Program-made: the position numbers and the translations under genes
Source: CAYWNA01 sp964459305
GTDB lineage: Bacteria > Planctomycetota > Planctomycetia > Pirellulales > Pirellulaceae
DNA: 23,666 nt
Direction: 5' to 3'
NCBI GenBank assembly: GCA_964459305.1
Contig: CAYWNA010000203.1
Location: 1-23,666, forward strand
In this document: positions 14,678 to 23,639 of the stretch, one piece after another
How the letters are laid out: every line of letters starts with the position of its first letter
Numbering within the stretch: the first letter of the stretch is position 1
Notes under the pieces: generated by a model
Database searches by the model: none
Told to the model about the DNA's origin: nothing
Seen by the model: the letters and a program-made list of their open reading frames with translations, nothing else

Positions 14678-16114
14678 ATGAGAATCTTGACAATGTGCCT
14701 GATTTTCGTCGGGCTGTTAGGAGCCAATGCTTGGGCCCGGACGTGGACCGATGCAAGCGGAACGAGGAAGGTGGAAGCCAACTACCTCGGGTTCGAAAAC
14801 GGCCAAGTCAAGTTGCAGTTCGCCCGTACCGGCGAGGTGTGTCTGTTACCGCTTGGGACGTTGAGCGAGGACGATCAGGCATTTGTCAATCAGCAGATTG
14901 CGAGTGCGGAATCCGAGAGAGAACGAGCAGACGGACCGCCGGATCCTCTTGCCTTGGCCATTCGAAAGGAACCTGCCAATCCTCTGCACTACGTTGTCCG
15001 TGGCAGGGCACGGACGATGCAACAGGACTACGACGGGGCGATAAGAGACTTCACCAAAGCGATCGAGCTTGCCCCAGACGATGCGACTACGTACAACGCC
15101 AGGGGAGTTGCCTATCAAGCCAAACACGAGTTGATCGCCGCAGGACGCGATTTCGACCAAGCAATCGAGCTCAATTCGCGGTATGCCTCCGCTTATCGAA
15201 ACCGCGGCGAAAACCTGCGCAAATTGGCTTTGGCCAAGGAGCAAAGCGTTCCGGAATTGGATGCGGCCATTGACAAGTGGCAGCAATTATGGAACCACGC
15301 CCGGAAAGGCAACCTCAAGCGTACGCCCTGGCAGCCAGTCCACGTCACCAAGGGCGATGTCAGCCGCCAGGCAGCTCTTCGGCAAATGGCGAAGATCGAT
15401 CTCGACTTTGCCAAGCGTCTTGAGCGCGACTACGATGATCGTGGAGGCGGCCATACGGGGCACGGCAGTCGTGCCGATCACGGTCATGCCCATCCGGGCA
15501 CAGGCTGTCCATACTGCGGCTGCCCCACGTGCGGTGGCGGCACGACGGCGGCAGCATCGGGCGTCGATTCACCGAATGGCATAGCGGGCGACGCGGCAAG
15601 TATGGCGGGCCTGGCCGAGAAGTGCGTCGAAGAACGAAGCTATGATCGGGCGGTTGCTGCTTACGACCGCCTGATCGAAGACGATCCCGCCAACCTCGTC
15701 TACCTGCGCGACCGCGCCGCGACGCACTTATTGCGAGGCGGATACGATCGCGCCGTTCGCGACTACGACTACCTGCTGAGCCTCCGAGACAGCCCCGACG
15801 CCGCCCTGTACTACAACCGAGGATGCGCCCATCTAGCCGCCGATCGTCTGCGGGACGCGATCAGTGATTTCACCAAGTCGATTACCCTAAACGAGACCTG
15901 GAGCCTCGCATACAACAACCGTGGCGCCACGTATGCTCGCATGGGGCTGTATGGCAAAGCCATCGAGGACTTCACGGAAGCCATCAAGTCGGACTCGGAC
16001 AACCGTCTGGCCTATCGCAATCGCGCTCTGGCCTACCAGAAACTCGGCCAACCACACAAGGCCGAAGCCGACTTCGCTGTGTTTCTGAAGTTGAAGAAGG
16101 AAGGAAGCGACTGA
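14678..16114 (+). CDS. Secreted SHD1-domain TPR protein with Cys/His-rich linker
   Basis: A 478-aa protein. The start at 14678 follows AAGGAG at seven-base spacing; the frame open from 14588 lacks such a site. Residues 1-20 form a signal peptide ending in ANAWA. Residues about 21-70 form an SLA1-homology-1 (SHD1) domain (RTWTDASGTRKVEANYLGFE, then LLPLGTLSEDDQAFV), a frequent module in exported planctomycete proteins. TPRs occupy about 99-190 (YDGAIRDFTKAIELAPDDAT) and 308-470 (LRDAISDFTKSITLNETWS, YGKAIEDFTEAIKSDSDN). Between them a linker at about 255-290 is rich in His, Gly and Cys (CPYCGCPTCGGG) and could bind metal. Probably a periplasmic protein-interaction scaffold. Convergent with the kinase gene. 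Confidence 0.88.
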   Translation: MRILTMCLIFVGLLGANAWARTWTDASGTRKVEANYLGFENGQVKLQFARTGEVCLLPLGTLSEDDQAFVNQQIASAESERERADGPPDPLALAIRKEPANPLHYVVRGRARTMQQDYDGAIRDFTKAIELAPDDATTYNARGVAYQAKHELIAAGRDFDQAIELNSRYASAYRNRGENLRKLALAKEQSVPELDAAIDKWQQLWNHARKGNLKRTPWQPVHVTKGDVSRQAALRQMAKIDLDFAKRLERDYDDRGGGHTGHGSRADHGHAHPGTGCPYCGCPTCGGGTTAAASGVDSPNGIAGDAASMAGLAEKCVEERSYDRAVAAYDRLIEDDPANLVYLRDRAATHLLRGGYDRAVRDYDYLLSLRDSPDAALYYNRGCAHLAADRLRDAISDFTKSITLNETWSLAYNNRGATYARMGLYGKAIEDFTEAIKSDSDNRLAYRNRALAYQKLGQPHKAEADFAVFLKLKKEGSD

Positions 16115-16182
16115 CGCAACCAAACAACAGTAGACAAATGGCAACATCAACGCTTCCCAGACGATGTGACGCCAGCGACGAC

Positions 16183-17868
16183 CTACACAGATTTCACGGT
16201 CGGGATGTTCACGATGCGCTGGCAGCCAGGGCATTTGCCTTTTTTGCCCGCGGCGTCGGCAGGGGTTCTCACGAGTCTCTGGCAATGCGGGCACGTAAAC
16301 TCGATGTTGGAGGCCTTCTGCGGCGGTTGCGCGACGAGGCCATGCTGTTTGCTCGGTGCTTTCTGTGAACCTGTCCTTGTCGACTGCCGTGGGATCGACA
16401 CAACGGCACCGCAATTGGGGCACATGCCTTTCTTGCCAGCCGTGCTCGACGGCGTACGTACCGGAAGCCGGCATTGGGGGCACGCAAACTCGATCTTGCT
16501 CGTGTCAGCTAGGGTTTCGGCAGGCGTGTTTGATTCGTGAGAAGTGTCAATTTGCTGGTCGGCTTGTTCATGCATGGGTTCGGACGCCGCGCTATCGGGC
16601 GGACCGTCCGTTGTCTTGTCCTCGGCTCCGACCACATAGTCCTTCAATACCTTGGCAAACTCGCTCATCGATTCGAAGCGATCCGCAGGGTCCTTGGCGA
16701 CGGCCTTCAGGCCGATCGAATCGATAATCGCGTCAAGGTCCGATTGATACTCCGACGGAGGTGCTGCATCCTTGGTCAGGATCTGCGCGAATACTTCTGC
16801 CATCGACCCTTGAAACGGCGGCCGTCCCGATATTAGTTCGTAGAGAATCACCCCCAGGCTGTAGATGTCGGTACTGGGGCCGATCTTCACACGTCCGGCG
16901 CGCGCCTGTTCGGGACTCATGTACGTTGGCGTACCGAATACCTGGCCTTCCTGAGTCAGATTGACATCTTGAACGACCTGTCGGGCCAAGCCGAAATCGA
17001 GAATCACGGGCTCGCGCCGTTTCCGTTCGATGACAATGTTCGAGGGTTTCAGGTCCCGGTGGATAATCCCTTGGTCGTGGGCTTCGACGAGCGCGTCGGC
17101 TAGTTTGAGGACGATTACCGCCGCCTTCTTGGGATCCATCGGCTTTTTGTATCTCGTCAGCGGATTGCCCTCGATCAGTCCCATCACGATGTAATAGTGA
17201 CCACGATGTTCCCCCACATCGTAGATCGGACAGATGCCGGGATGTCGCAACCTCGCGCCCGATCTGGCTTCGCGATACAGCCGTTGAACCTGCGACTCGG
17301 TTCCCAGCGTTCCGGCCCGCGGGATCTTGACGGCCACTTCGCGATCCAACTGCGAGTCATGAGCTTCGTAGACTGTGCCGAACCCGCCCTGACCGACGAC
17401 GGACAGAAGTTCGTAACGGCCGAACTCCATGGGCAGGGATTCTTCGTGAAACTCCAGTGCGAACGAGGTGTCGTCGGCAGACTCTTCCGGTTGCCACGCC
17501 GTCGTCACATCATTCGGTCCGGTGGCCGAGCTGGGTGCGACCATGTCTCGCAACGCTTTTTGATCATCGGGAAAACGCTCGAGGTACTCGTCCACAGGCA
17601 AATCCGGCTCCGATTGCCGGCGTAGCGCGTATTCGGCTGCGATCAATTCGCACGCCACCGAACGATCTTCCGCAAGCACAGGGTATCGTTCGAGATAGCA
17701 TTCGACGCGAACCTCTTCGCCCGCTTCGAGCCGGTGCGCAAGATCGGCGCTAACGAGTCGCACCAGGGTCGCCTCGCTCTGTTCCTCGTCGCTCGGCAGA
17801 TAATCGTCGATTACAGGCTCTTCGCCCTGCCGCCAAGCCTCTTCAAAGCGTGCAACGGCTTCATGCAT
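16183..17868 (-). CDS. Ser/Thr protein kinase (Hanks type) with two C-terminal zinc ribbons
   Basis: A 561-aa cytosolic kinase. Residues 1-110 form a helical N-terminal region with repeated DEYLERFP-like segments (VIDDYLPSDEE, ECYLERYPVLAED, VDEYLERFPDDQK), seen in many planctomycete kinases. The kinase domain covers about 152-412: VVGQGGFGTVYEAHD, Lys181 in EVAVKIPR, HRDLKPSN (Asp272), DFGLA (Asp291), GTPTYMSPEQAR and DIYSLGVILYEL, so the catalytic residues are complete. An acidic linker is followed by two zinc ribbons of the form CPxC...AGKKG-CPxC (Cys463/466/483/486 and Cys526/529/546/549). No membrane helix was seen, unlike PASTA kinases. No clear ribosome site precedes the ATG at 17868. 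Targets unknown. Confidence 0.95.
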   Translation of the reverse strand: MHEAVARFEEAWRQGEEPVIDDYLPSDEEQSEATLVRLVSADLAHRLEAGEEVRVECYLERYPVLAEDRSVACELIAAEYALRRQSEPDLPVDEYLERFPDDQKALRDMVAPSSATGPNDVTTAWQPEESADDTSFALEFHEESLPMEFGRYELLSVVGQGGFGTVYEAHDSQLDREVAVKIPRAGTLGTESQVQRLYREARSGARLRHPGICPIYDVGEHRGHYYIVMGLIEGNPLTRYKKPMDPKKAAVIVLKLADALVEAHDQGIIHRDLKPSNIVIERKRREPVILDFGLARQVVQDVNLTQEGQVFGTPTYMSPEQARAGRVKIGPSTDIYSLGVILYELISGRPPFQGSMAEVFAQILTKDAAPPSEYQSDLDAIIDSIGLKAVAKDPADRFESMSEFAKVLKDYVVGAEDKTTDGPPDSAASEPMHEQADQQIDTSHESNTPAETLADTSKIEFACPQCRLPVRTPSSTAGKKGMCPNCGAVVSIPRQSTRTGSQKAPSKQHGLVAQPPQKASNIEFTCPHCQRLVRTPADAAGKKGKCPGCQRIVNIPTVKSV

Positions 17869-18319
17869 GCCAATTCATCTGATAGGGAGTCCCCGAGAAG
17901 CGCATTTGGGCCATTTTACCCAGTCGATTCTCTGTCAGACCCAGTTGCCGTAGTCTATAGATTATGTTCCCGGCGAGGCCAATTCTCAAGGGATGAGGGC
18001 TTTCGTTCAGGAACTGGGCAAGAATATCAACCCTGTAAGGTCATGCGAACTAGTCTGTCCCAATATTTTACGCGGAATCCGGGAGGGTTGTTCGTCGTGA
18101 ATCTAAGCGAAAAAAGCCAGCGGCCGCGACAATGGGTCGTCGCTGTTTCGCCGGTGAGCTGAGTGAAGAGGTTCGTCCAGCGAGGAAGACGGCCACCGCA
18201 AGCGCGACATTTTTCACGATTTCTGTTAGACATGAAGACTTTACGGCCCTGGTGATGTTGAGTATCTTAATGTCCTGATATACCCCTCAATCATCTTATA
18301 CATCATTACGTGACCAGAA
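17869..18319. other. 451-bp divergent intergenic region
   Basis: No convincing gene. A 68-residue minus-strand frame (18027-18233) with one CxxC was considered and left out. On the minus strand a GC-rich inverted segment (about 18118-18152) is followed by six T at about 18111-18116, a weak terminator candidate. A possible promoter for the downstream plus-strand genes is at 18258-18284. The kinase promoter should also be here but was not identified with confidence. Confidence 0.5.
18258..18284 (+). promoter_or_regulatory. Weak candidate extended -10 promoter
   Basis: TGATATACC contains an extended -10 (TG-n-TATACC, hexamer at 18279-18284), with TTGAGT 15 bp upstream at 18258-18263. The spacer is short, so this is only suggestive. 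It lies 36 bp before the GTG at 18320 and could drive the short ORF and the giant gene. Confidence 0.25.
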
Positions 18320-18772
18320 GTGAATCCGACTGACCGCGCAAACGGTGCCGGCAGACGTGTTTTTGCCAGGTCTCGCCGCCGCAAACGAAAACAACCTCAG
18401 GGATCTCTGTGGGAGCGTCTTACACCGCTGGACGACCGCCGATTCGCGGCGCCGGTTGAGGCGCATTTCGATCCGAGAGATGGCCAGACGTCGACGAATC
18501 GGATTCTCTGCTGCGACCTGCCGCCAACGACGCTCGCCGACCTGATTGACGAATCTCGCACCGCAACGTCAATCGATGTTTTGACTGCGAATGGCCGGCT
18601 GTGGCTGCTGAATTCTCGCACAGGCGGGTTGGGGCATATCTACCTGGACGACGGTCGGTTCAAGCCAATCAGGATCTACCCCGGCCGTCTGCGCGGGTCG
18701 ACGTTCGTTGTGGACCACACCGTGGTGCTGCGCCTTTCGGCGGCTGCCACGACTCGCTTGAATTTGCCGTAG
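18320..18772 (+). CDS. Short LEPR-XLL-like protein; partial paralog of the following giant protein
   Basis: A 150-aa frame starting with GTG and lacking a clear ribosome site. It resembles the N-terminus of the giant protein encoded 13 bp downstream: an arginine-rich leader (FARSRRRKRK), a degraded LEPR-XLL-like segment (ERLTPLDDRRFAA, against EHLETRHLLAS), then FDPRDGQTSTN and TLADLIDESRTATSID aligned to FDPTGQAPTN and TLTDLVDESGASTSID. After residue 86 similarity stops and nothing like the rest of the giant protein follows. It may be a degenerate duplicate or 5' remnant of a larger gene, or a small exported protein in its own right. Too little conservation is visible to decide. Confidence 0.5.
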   Translation: MNPTDRANGAGRRVFARSRRRKRKQPQGSLWERLTPLDDRRFAAPVEAHFDPRDGQTSTNRILCCDLPPTTLADLIDESRTATSIDVLTANGRLWLLNSRTGGLGHIYLDDGRFKPIRIYPGRLRGSTFVVDHTVVLRLSAAATTRLNLP

Positions 18773-18785
18773 AGGATTCGGAGCG

Positions 18786-21700
18786 ATGAAGGGACTTCGT
18801 ACAGGGCTGATGAACAGATTTCGACGGCGTCGGTCGCGCCAAAAAGCCTATCGCCGTATCAGTCGTCGGCGCGTTCTTATCGAACATTTGGAAACACGCC
18901 ATCTGCTCGCGTCGTTGATCGGTGTTGACTTCGATCCCACCGGCCAAGCGCCGACCAATTGGACGGGTGTTGCCTCGACCAACTTTCCGCTGACACTGAC
19001 GGATCTGGTTGACGAGTCCGGCGCTTCCACCTCGATCGACCTGCAGATTTCATCACAGTTGCAGGCGACGCTCGCATCTCAATCGTTTTCAAACGTTCCG
19101 TCGCATAGTCAGCCCTTGACCCGAGTCGATGGTGTGCTCTCGGCCTACCAAGGTATTGAATTCACCTATTCCGACCTGGAGCCGCTCCACCGTTATGAAG
19201 TCTACGTATTCGGACGGCGTCCATCCAATCATGCCAACTCAGTCGGGATCGAGGGTGACTACAGCTTCAGTTTCTCACAATGGGATCCGAGTACCACTGC
19301 AAGCCTCCTGTTGAATCGCGAGATCTCCACGTTCTCTGACTTGTCCCAATTTATGGAGACGGCCGTCGCGGACGAGAATGGCCAGTTGACGATATCGGTC
19401 GGTGTTGGGGCTCAATCGACGGGGTATGCCGCGGCCCTTGCCATCAAGGAAATCGGGCCGTCGTCCGAACGCACTTACGCCCTGCGCGGCACTGGCAACT
19501 CGCTGACCATCACTGAATTCGATCCCCTCACGCTCAACGAACTGCGGAGCTTCGCGGCTCCGACCACCGTTTCACAGGTTGGTCCACAGGGATTGGCCGT
19601 GGGGCCCGACAGCCTGTTTTTCATCGATGGCAACGCCAGCGGCCCCAACGCGCGTCGGCTTTACGAGCTTGATCTGAATACGGGTGCCGAGATCGATTCG
19701 GATGTCGTTCCAACTTCGAACGATATCAGCGGCTTGGCGTATCTCGATGGCCTAGTCTACATGGCGATCCCGGGTTCGCTGATCGTCTGGGACCCGGCCG
19801 CGGATGCGATCTCGACGACGTTCAACGTGGGACAACCGATACTGGGCGGCGTCACCGGGGCCGCGGATCGCGGCGTCCTGTTCGCGGCCGATACCAGCTT
19901 CCGCGTTCACGAGGTCAATCCGGCCACCGGTGCGGTGACCCGCACGTTTGGTCCGTTTGGCCGAATCTACGATGGAGGTCTGGCGTACTTCGACGGTGAG
20001 ATCGTGGCGTCGACTTACGGTGACCCAGGCGTCGCGTGGCGGATTGATGCGACTACTGGCAGTGACGTGGGCGGCGGCCCGATTGATCTGCCTGGCAGCG
20101 GGTTCTTGGCCGGCCTGGGTGGCGACGGCGCCCGACCGCCGGTCGTTGCCGTCGAGCGCCTTTATGCCATCCGGGGCACGAGCGGAGCTACTCCTACGAT
20201 CTACGAGCTTGATCCCGTCACGCTGGATCAGGTCAACAGCTTTCCCGGACCGGAGGCGGTAGTTACGATCGGCTACCAAGGTCTGGCAGTTGGCCCAGAC
20301 AGCCTGTTCTACATGGATGGAACTCCTAATAACCTCGGGCCTCTGTACGAGCTGGATCTTGATACCGGAGCCGTCCTCGACTCGGACGCCCTGTCGGGAC
20401 AGTATGACATCAGCGGAATTGGCTACCTCGACGGTCTCGTGTACATCGAGGATCGCAACCAGACCAACGAGATCATTGTCTGGAATCCCGATAGCGATGC
20501 CATTCAGTCGACGTTCTCGACACCAGCTACGGTGGTGGGCGGGTTAACCGGGGCCGCGGATCGCAATGCCTTGTACATGAATACGCTGAATGGTGCGATC
20601 CATGCCGTGGACCCCGCAACCGGCAACTCGCTCGGCACGGTAGACCCGAATCCGAGTGTGCCGACACTGAGCGGCGGTTTGGCCTACATCAATGGGAGAC
20701 TGCTTGGAGCCCCCTACGGCACATCGGGCGCGGCGTATTGGATCGACCCCAGCACGGGCAATTCGTCGCAGGTCACACTCCCCGGCAGCGGATACCTTTC
20801 CGGCTTGGCGAGCGATGGTGTTCAGCCTTCCGCCCCCACACAAACCAGCACGACGGAAGATCTGTATGCCGTCCGAAACTCAGACACAGGGGTCCACATC
20901 GACCGTATTGACGCGGCGGACGGCTCGATCCTGAGCAGTTTCTCCGTGCCGCGCTTGAACAACGATGCTCTCGGTCCGCAGGGTTTGGCGGTCGGACCGA
21001 ACAGCCTCTTCTACATCGACGGACTTCAGAACTGGCCGCACTTTCTCTACGAGTTGGACCCGGATACCGGCGGCATCATCGACGTTGATTTGGTCGACCA
21101 GTCTTTGGCTTTCAAAGGGGCTGCGTACCTGAATGGCCGCGTCTACCTAGAGAAAGAATTTGGACAGATTCTGGTGTGGAATCCAGATACGGACGTGGTC
21201 GAAGCGACTTTGAACATAGCCGGATCCAACAACCATGCCCTGGCGGCCTCGCCCGCCGGTGAGTTGTTTGTTGCCAACGGAGACTCGGCTGTCATCCGGC
21301 GCCTTGACCCTGATACGGGCGCGACGCTCGATACTTGGTCTCACGGCTTGGGCAACATTCATGGACTCGCGTTCTACGACGGCGAACTCCTGGCTTCCAC
21401 GACCGAGAATCCCGCGAAGATCTATCGCCTCGACCCTCAGACCGGCGCCGTGATCGACAACTTCACCGTTGCCGGCACACCGTCGCAGATCTCGGCGCTC
21501 GGCGGAGACGGCGTGGTGACGGTTGGGAACGCACCGCTTACGTTGACGATTGCCGACACCTCGCTGCGCGAACCTCCCTCAACCGCTCAGTCAACCACCG
21601 CAACCGTGAGGCGGCATGGTGGCGATAATTCTCAGGCGATGACCGTCAGTCTGTCGAGCAACGACACGACCGAGGCGACCGTGCCCTCCACGGTAACGAT

Positions 21701-23639
21701 TGCTCCCGGCCAGGATGAAGCCCAATTCACGATCACGGCTGCGGACGACACACTCCTGGATGGCAAGCGGTTTGCCTTCATTGATGCTGCGATCAACCCC
21801 ACGGCAGTCGGATCGGATGCGACATTCGGCACGAGTGGGCTGGCAACAGCTTCCTTGGGTGAACAGTCGTTTTCTGCTGATTACCGGGCGCTGGGCATGG
21901 ATGCCGCCGTGTTGACCGACGGCAAGATCCTGACGCTTGGCGACGCGGGCAGTGGTACCGTTGCCTGGCGTCTGCAACGCTTTCTGCCAGACGGATCACT
22001 GGATACGAGTTTCGGAACAAACGGCGTCTTGACGCAGACGAGCATCCCGCCGGCCTCTCCGGGAGGATCTTCCACCGCGTTGGCTGTCTTGGACGACGGG
22101 AGCTTCGTTGTCTCCGGCCGCAGGCCTTCGGGAACGAGCCGGGACGTTTTGACCAAATACGACTCCAACGGGCAACTCGATACGGGTTTCGGATCCGATG
22201 GGTTCGCTGAGGACGCGGAAGCCGATCTTCTTTTCGCAGACGTTCTGATCGAGCCGGACGGCTCCATCGTCGTTGCAGGGTCTGCTCTCGAGCAGACCCG
22301 CAGTCGCATCATGCCTGTCCGCTTCTCGTCCCAGGGGACTGTGCAGGCGGCCTTCCCGTCCATCGACGAATCGCCAGGCGTGATCGAAGCCACGAACCTC
22401 GCACGCCAACCGGATGGCAAACTGCTCGTGGCGGGCCGTCGCGGGGCCGAGTTCTTCGTCGCTCGCTACACCGCAACGAATGCTCTGGACACCGCTTTCA
22501 GCGGTGACGGTAAACAAACTGTCAGCTTTGCCGGAAGCCCTTCAACGGCGATGGCCAACGCCGTTCATTTGCTGCCCGATGGCAAGATCCTGCTTGCAGG
22601 TTTCGTCCAGTTCGGGAATGAGACAACCGGTGATTGGGCCGTTGCACGGCTGAATCCCGACGGGACCCTCGATACGAGCTTCTCCGACGACGGTCTGCAA
22701 GTCTTCGATGTGGGTGGTGGAGCCGATTACCTGCACGACTTGCTCGTCCAGCAGGATGGAAAGCTGATCCTTGCAGGCAGCGCGACGATGGGCGGCAACG
22801 AAGACCTCGCCCTGGCGAGACTGTCTTCTCAGGGCATTCCAGACACAACCTTTGACGGAGACGGCCTGTTCATCACGTCGATTGGCATTACGGGGCAGAC
22901 CATCTACGACGCCCAACTGCAACGCAACGGCAAGGTGGTGGCCCTCGCCGGCGCTGATAATGACGTCCGCGTCGCGCGGTTCAATTCGGCGACGGCACAG
23001 ACCGCCCGAGGAGTTGTCGAAGTCCGAGACACGGAGGACATTCGCGTCGACGTTTCGCCGTCTGCAGTTTCGGAGAACGGCGGTACCGCGACCGGAACGG
23101 TGTCGGTCACCAACACCGATCGCGGCTCGAACTTGACCGTGAGCCTTTCCAGCAACGACACGTCGGAAGCGACGGTACCCGATACCGTGACGATCCCCGC
23201 CAACCAACAATCGACGACGTTCACGATCACGGCCGTTGATGATGCCATCCTGGACGGGACGCGGACCGTTTACATCTATGCGAGCGCGAGCGGGTATACA
23301 CAAGCCCAGGCTGGCGTCCTTGCGGTTCTCGATGACGAGGCGACACCCCTGTCGCTCGACGCCGTCGATCCGTTGGGCTCGTTGATCTATGACCCTCCGG
23401 CCAATGGAGACATAGGTGTTACCGGTGAGGTGGATCGGTACAGCGTGTCGGTGGATCCCGGGCAGACACTCAGCGTTGTGCTTCGCACCGATAGTGCGCT
23501 CGCAGGCAAAGTCGAGGTGTATTCGCCAACCGATGCGCTGCTGAGCGGAGCGAGCGCGTCGTCGGCCGGCGACACGTTACTACTGCAGGCGGTCCCTGCC
23601 GCGGCGGGCGGGAAACGAAAGGTGCCACCCACCTATTGA
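18786..23639 (+). CDS. Giant LEPR-XLL surface protein: propeller units, delta-60 repeats, Calx-beta-like and truncated PPC-like domains
   Basis: A 1617-aa exported protein, likely cell-surface or extracellular. The arginine-rich leader and LETRHLLAS (about 36-44) form a LEPR-XLL signal region. Residues 45-225 form a beta-sandwich (FDPTGQAPTN, HRYEVYVFGRRPSN). Three tandem propeller-like units follow, starting at 231, 460 and 694 (each beginning YA-x-R, with GLAVGP-x-SLF and YELD motifs). A Calx-beta-like domain (918-1010 plus 1406-1417) is interrupted by delta-60 repeats (1011-1405). A second Calx-beta-like domain covers 1419-1519 and a PPC-like domain 1525-1608. The end, KRKVPPTY, does not fit the PPC fold, so the reading frame seems cut short near 23612. 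GGAG lies just upstream of the start. Probably adhesive or matrix-forming; no enzyme motif was seen. Confidence 0.88.
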   Translation: MKGLRTGLMNRFRRRRSRQKAYRRISRRRVLIEHLETRHLLASLIGVDFDPTGQAPTNWTGVASTNFPLTLTDLVDESGASTSIDLQISSQLQATLASQSFSNVPSHSQPLTRVDGVLSAYQGIEFTYSDLEPLHRYEVYVFGRRPSNHANSVGIEGDYSFSFSQWDPSTTASLLLNREISTFSDLSQFMETAVADENGQLTISVGVGAQSTGYAAALAIKEIGPSSERTYALRGTGNSLTITEFDPLTLNELRSFAAPTTVSQVGPQGLAVGPDSLFFIDGNASGPNARRLYELDLNTGAEIDSDVVPTSNDISGLAYLDGLVYMAIPGSLIVWDPAADAISTTFNVGQPILGGVTGAADRGVLFAADTSFRVHEVNPATGAVTRTFGPFGRIYDGGLAYFDGEIVASTYGDPGVAWRIDATTGSDVGGGPIDLPGSGFLAGLGGDGARPPVVAVERLYAIRGTSGATPTIYELDPVTLDQVNSFPGPEAVVTIGYQGLAVGPDSLFYMDGTPNNLGPLYELDLDTGAVLDSDALSGQYDISGIGYLDGLVYIEDRNQTNEIIVWNPDSDAIQSTFSTPATVVGGLTGAADRNALYMNTLNGAIHAVDPATGNSLGTVDPNPSVPTLSGGLAYINGRLLGAPYGTSGAAYWIDPSTGNSSQVTLPGSGYLSGLASDGVQPSAPTQTSTTEDLYAVRNSDTGVHIDRIDAADGSILSSFSVPRLNNDALGPQGLAVGPNSLFYIDGLQNWPHFLYELDPDTGGIIDVDLVDQSLAFKGAAYLNGRVYLEKEFGQILVWNPDTDVVEATLNIAGSNNHALAASPAGELFVANGDSAVIRRLDPDTGATLDTWSHGLGNIHGLAFYDGELLASTTENPAKIYRLDPQTGAVIDNFTVAGTPSQISALGGDGVVTVGNAPLTLTIADTSLREPPSTAQSTTATVRRHGGDNSQAMTVSLSSNDTTEATVPSTVTIAPGQDEAQFTITAADDTLLDGKRFAFIDAAINPTAVGSDATFGTSGLATASLGEQSFSADYRALGMDAAVLTDGKILTLGDAGSGTVAWRLQRFLPDGSLDTSFGTNGVLTQTSIPPASPGGSSTALAVLDDGSFVVSGRRPSGTSRDVLTKYDSNGQLDTGFGSDGFAEDAEADLLFADVLIEPDGSIVVAGSALEQTRSRIMPVRFSSQGTVQAAFPSIDESPGVIEATNLARQPDGKLLVAGRRGAEFFVARYTATNALDTAFSGDGKQTVSFAGSPSTAMANAVHLLPDGKILLAGFVQFGNETTGDWAVARLNPDGTLDTSFSDDGLQVFDVGGGADYLHDLLVQQDGKLILAGSATMGGNEDLALARLSSQGIPDTTFDGDGLFITSIGITGQTIYDAQLQRNGKVVALAGADNDVRVARFNSATAQTARGVVEVRDTEDIRVDVSPSAVSENGGTATGTVSVTNTDRGSNLTVSLSSNDTSEATVPDTVTIPANQQSTTFTITAVDDAILDGTRTVYIYASASGYTQAQAGVLAVLDDEATPLSLDAVDPLGSLIYDPPANGDIGVTGEVDRYSVSVDPGQTLSVVLRTDSALAGKVEVYSPTDALLSGASASSAGDTLLLQAVPAAAGGKRKVPPTY
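19476..21530 (+). repeat. Three tandem propeller-like protein repeats
   Basis: Units encoded at 19476-20162, 20163-20864 and 20865-21530 (229, 234 and 222 residues) start YALRGT, YAIRGT and YAVRNS. They share GLAVGPDSLF/GLAVGPNSLF, LYELDLNTG/LYELDLDTG/LYELDPDTG, a YLDGLVY/YLNGRVY turn and IVWDP/IVWNP/LVWNP. The first two also share GAADR and LPGSG. The third is the most divergent. DNA identity is moderate, which points to old duplication. Confidence 0.8.
21816..23000 (+). repeat. Delta-60 repeat block
   Basis: The motif D-x-x-F-x-x-x-G recurs at codons starting 21816, 22002, 22179, 22488, 22671 and 22842 (DATFGTSG, DTSFGTNG, DTGFGSDG, DTAFSGDG, DTSFSDDG, DTTFDGDG), with a degenerate copy (VQAAFPS) near 22340. 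Spacing is 57-62 residues, and LPDGKILLAG-type strands (EPDGSIVVAG, QPDGKLLVAG, QQDGKLILAG) lie between them. This is the delta-60 repeat pattern, which is thought to form a seven-bladed propeller. Confidence 0.85.

Noticed and set aside
17869..17960. TAAAAT preceded by CTGACA on the minus strand upstream of the kinase
   Set aside because: The spacer is only about 14 bp, too short for a sigma70-type promoter; not listed as a feature.
10859..18079. 12-mer TTACGCGGAATC present near 10860 and 18069
   Set aside because: A shared 12-mer in a 23.7-kb window is expected by chance many times over, and the flanking bases do not align further.
18027..18233. 68-aa minus-strand frame with a CxxC (MSNRNREKCRACGGRLPRW)
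   Set aside because: No good ribosome site, a single CxxC only, and overlap with a terminator-like inverted segment; a real small protein is possible but not supported.
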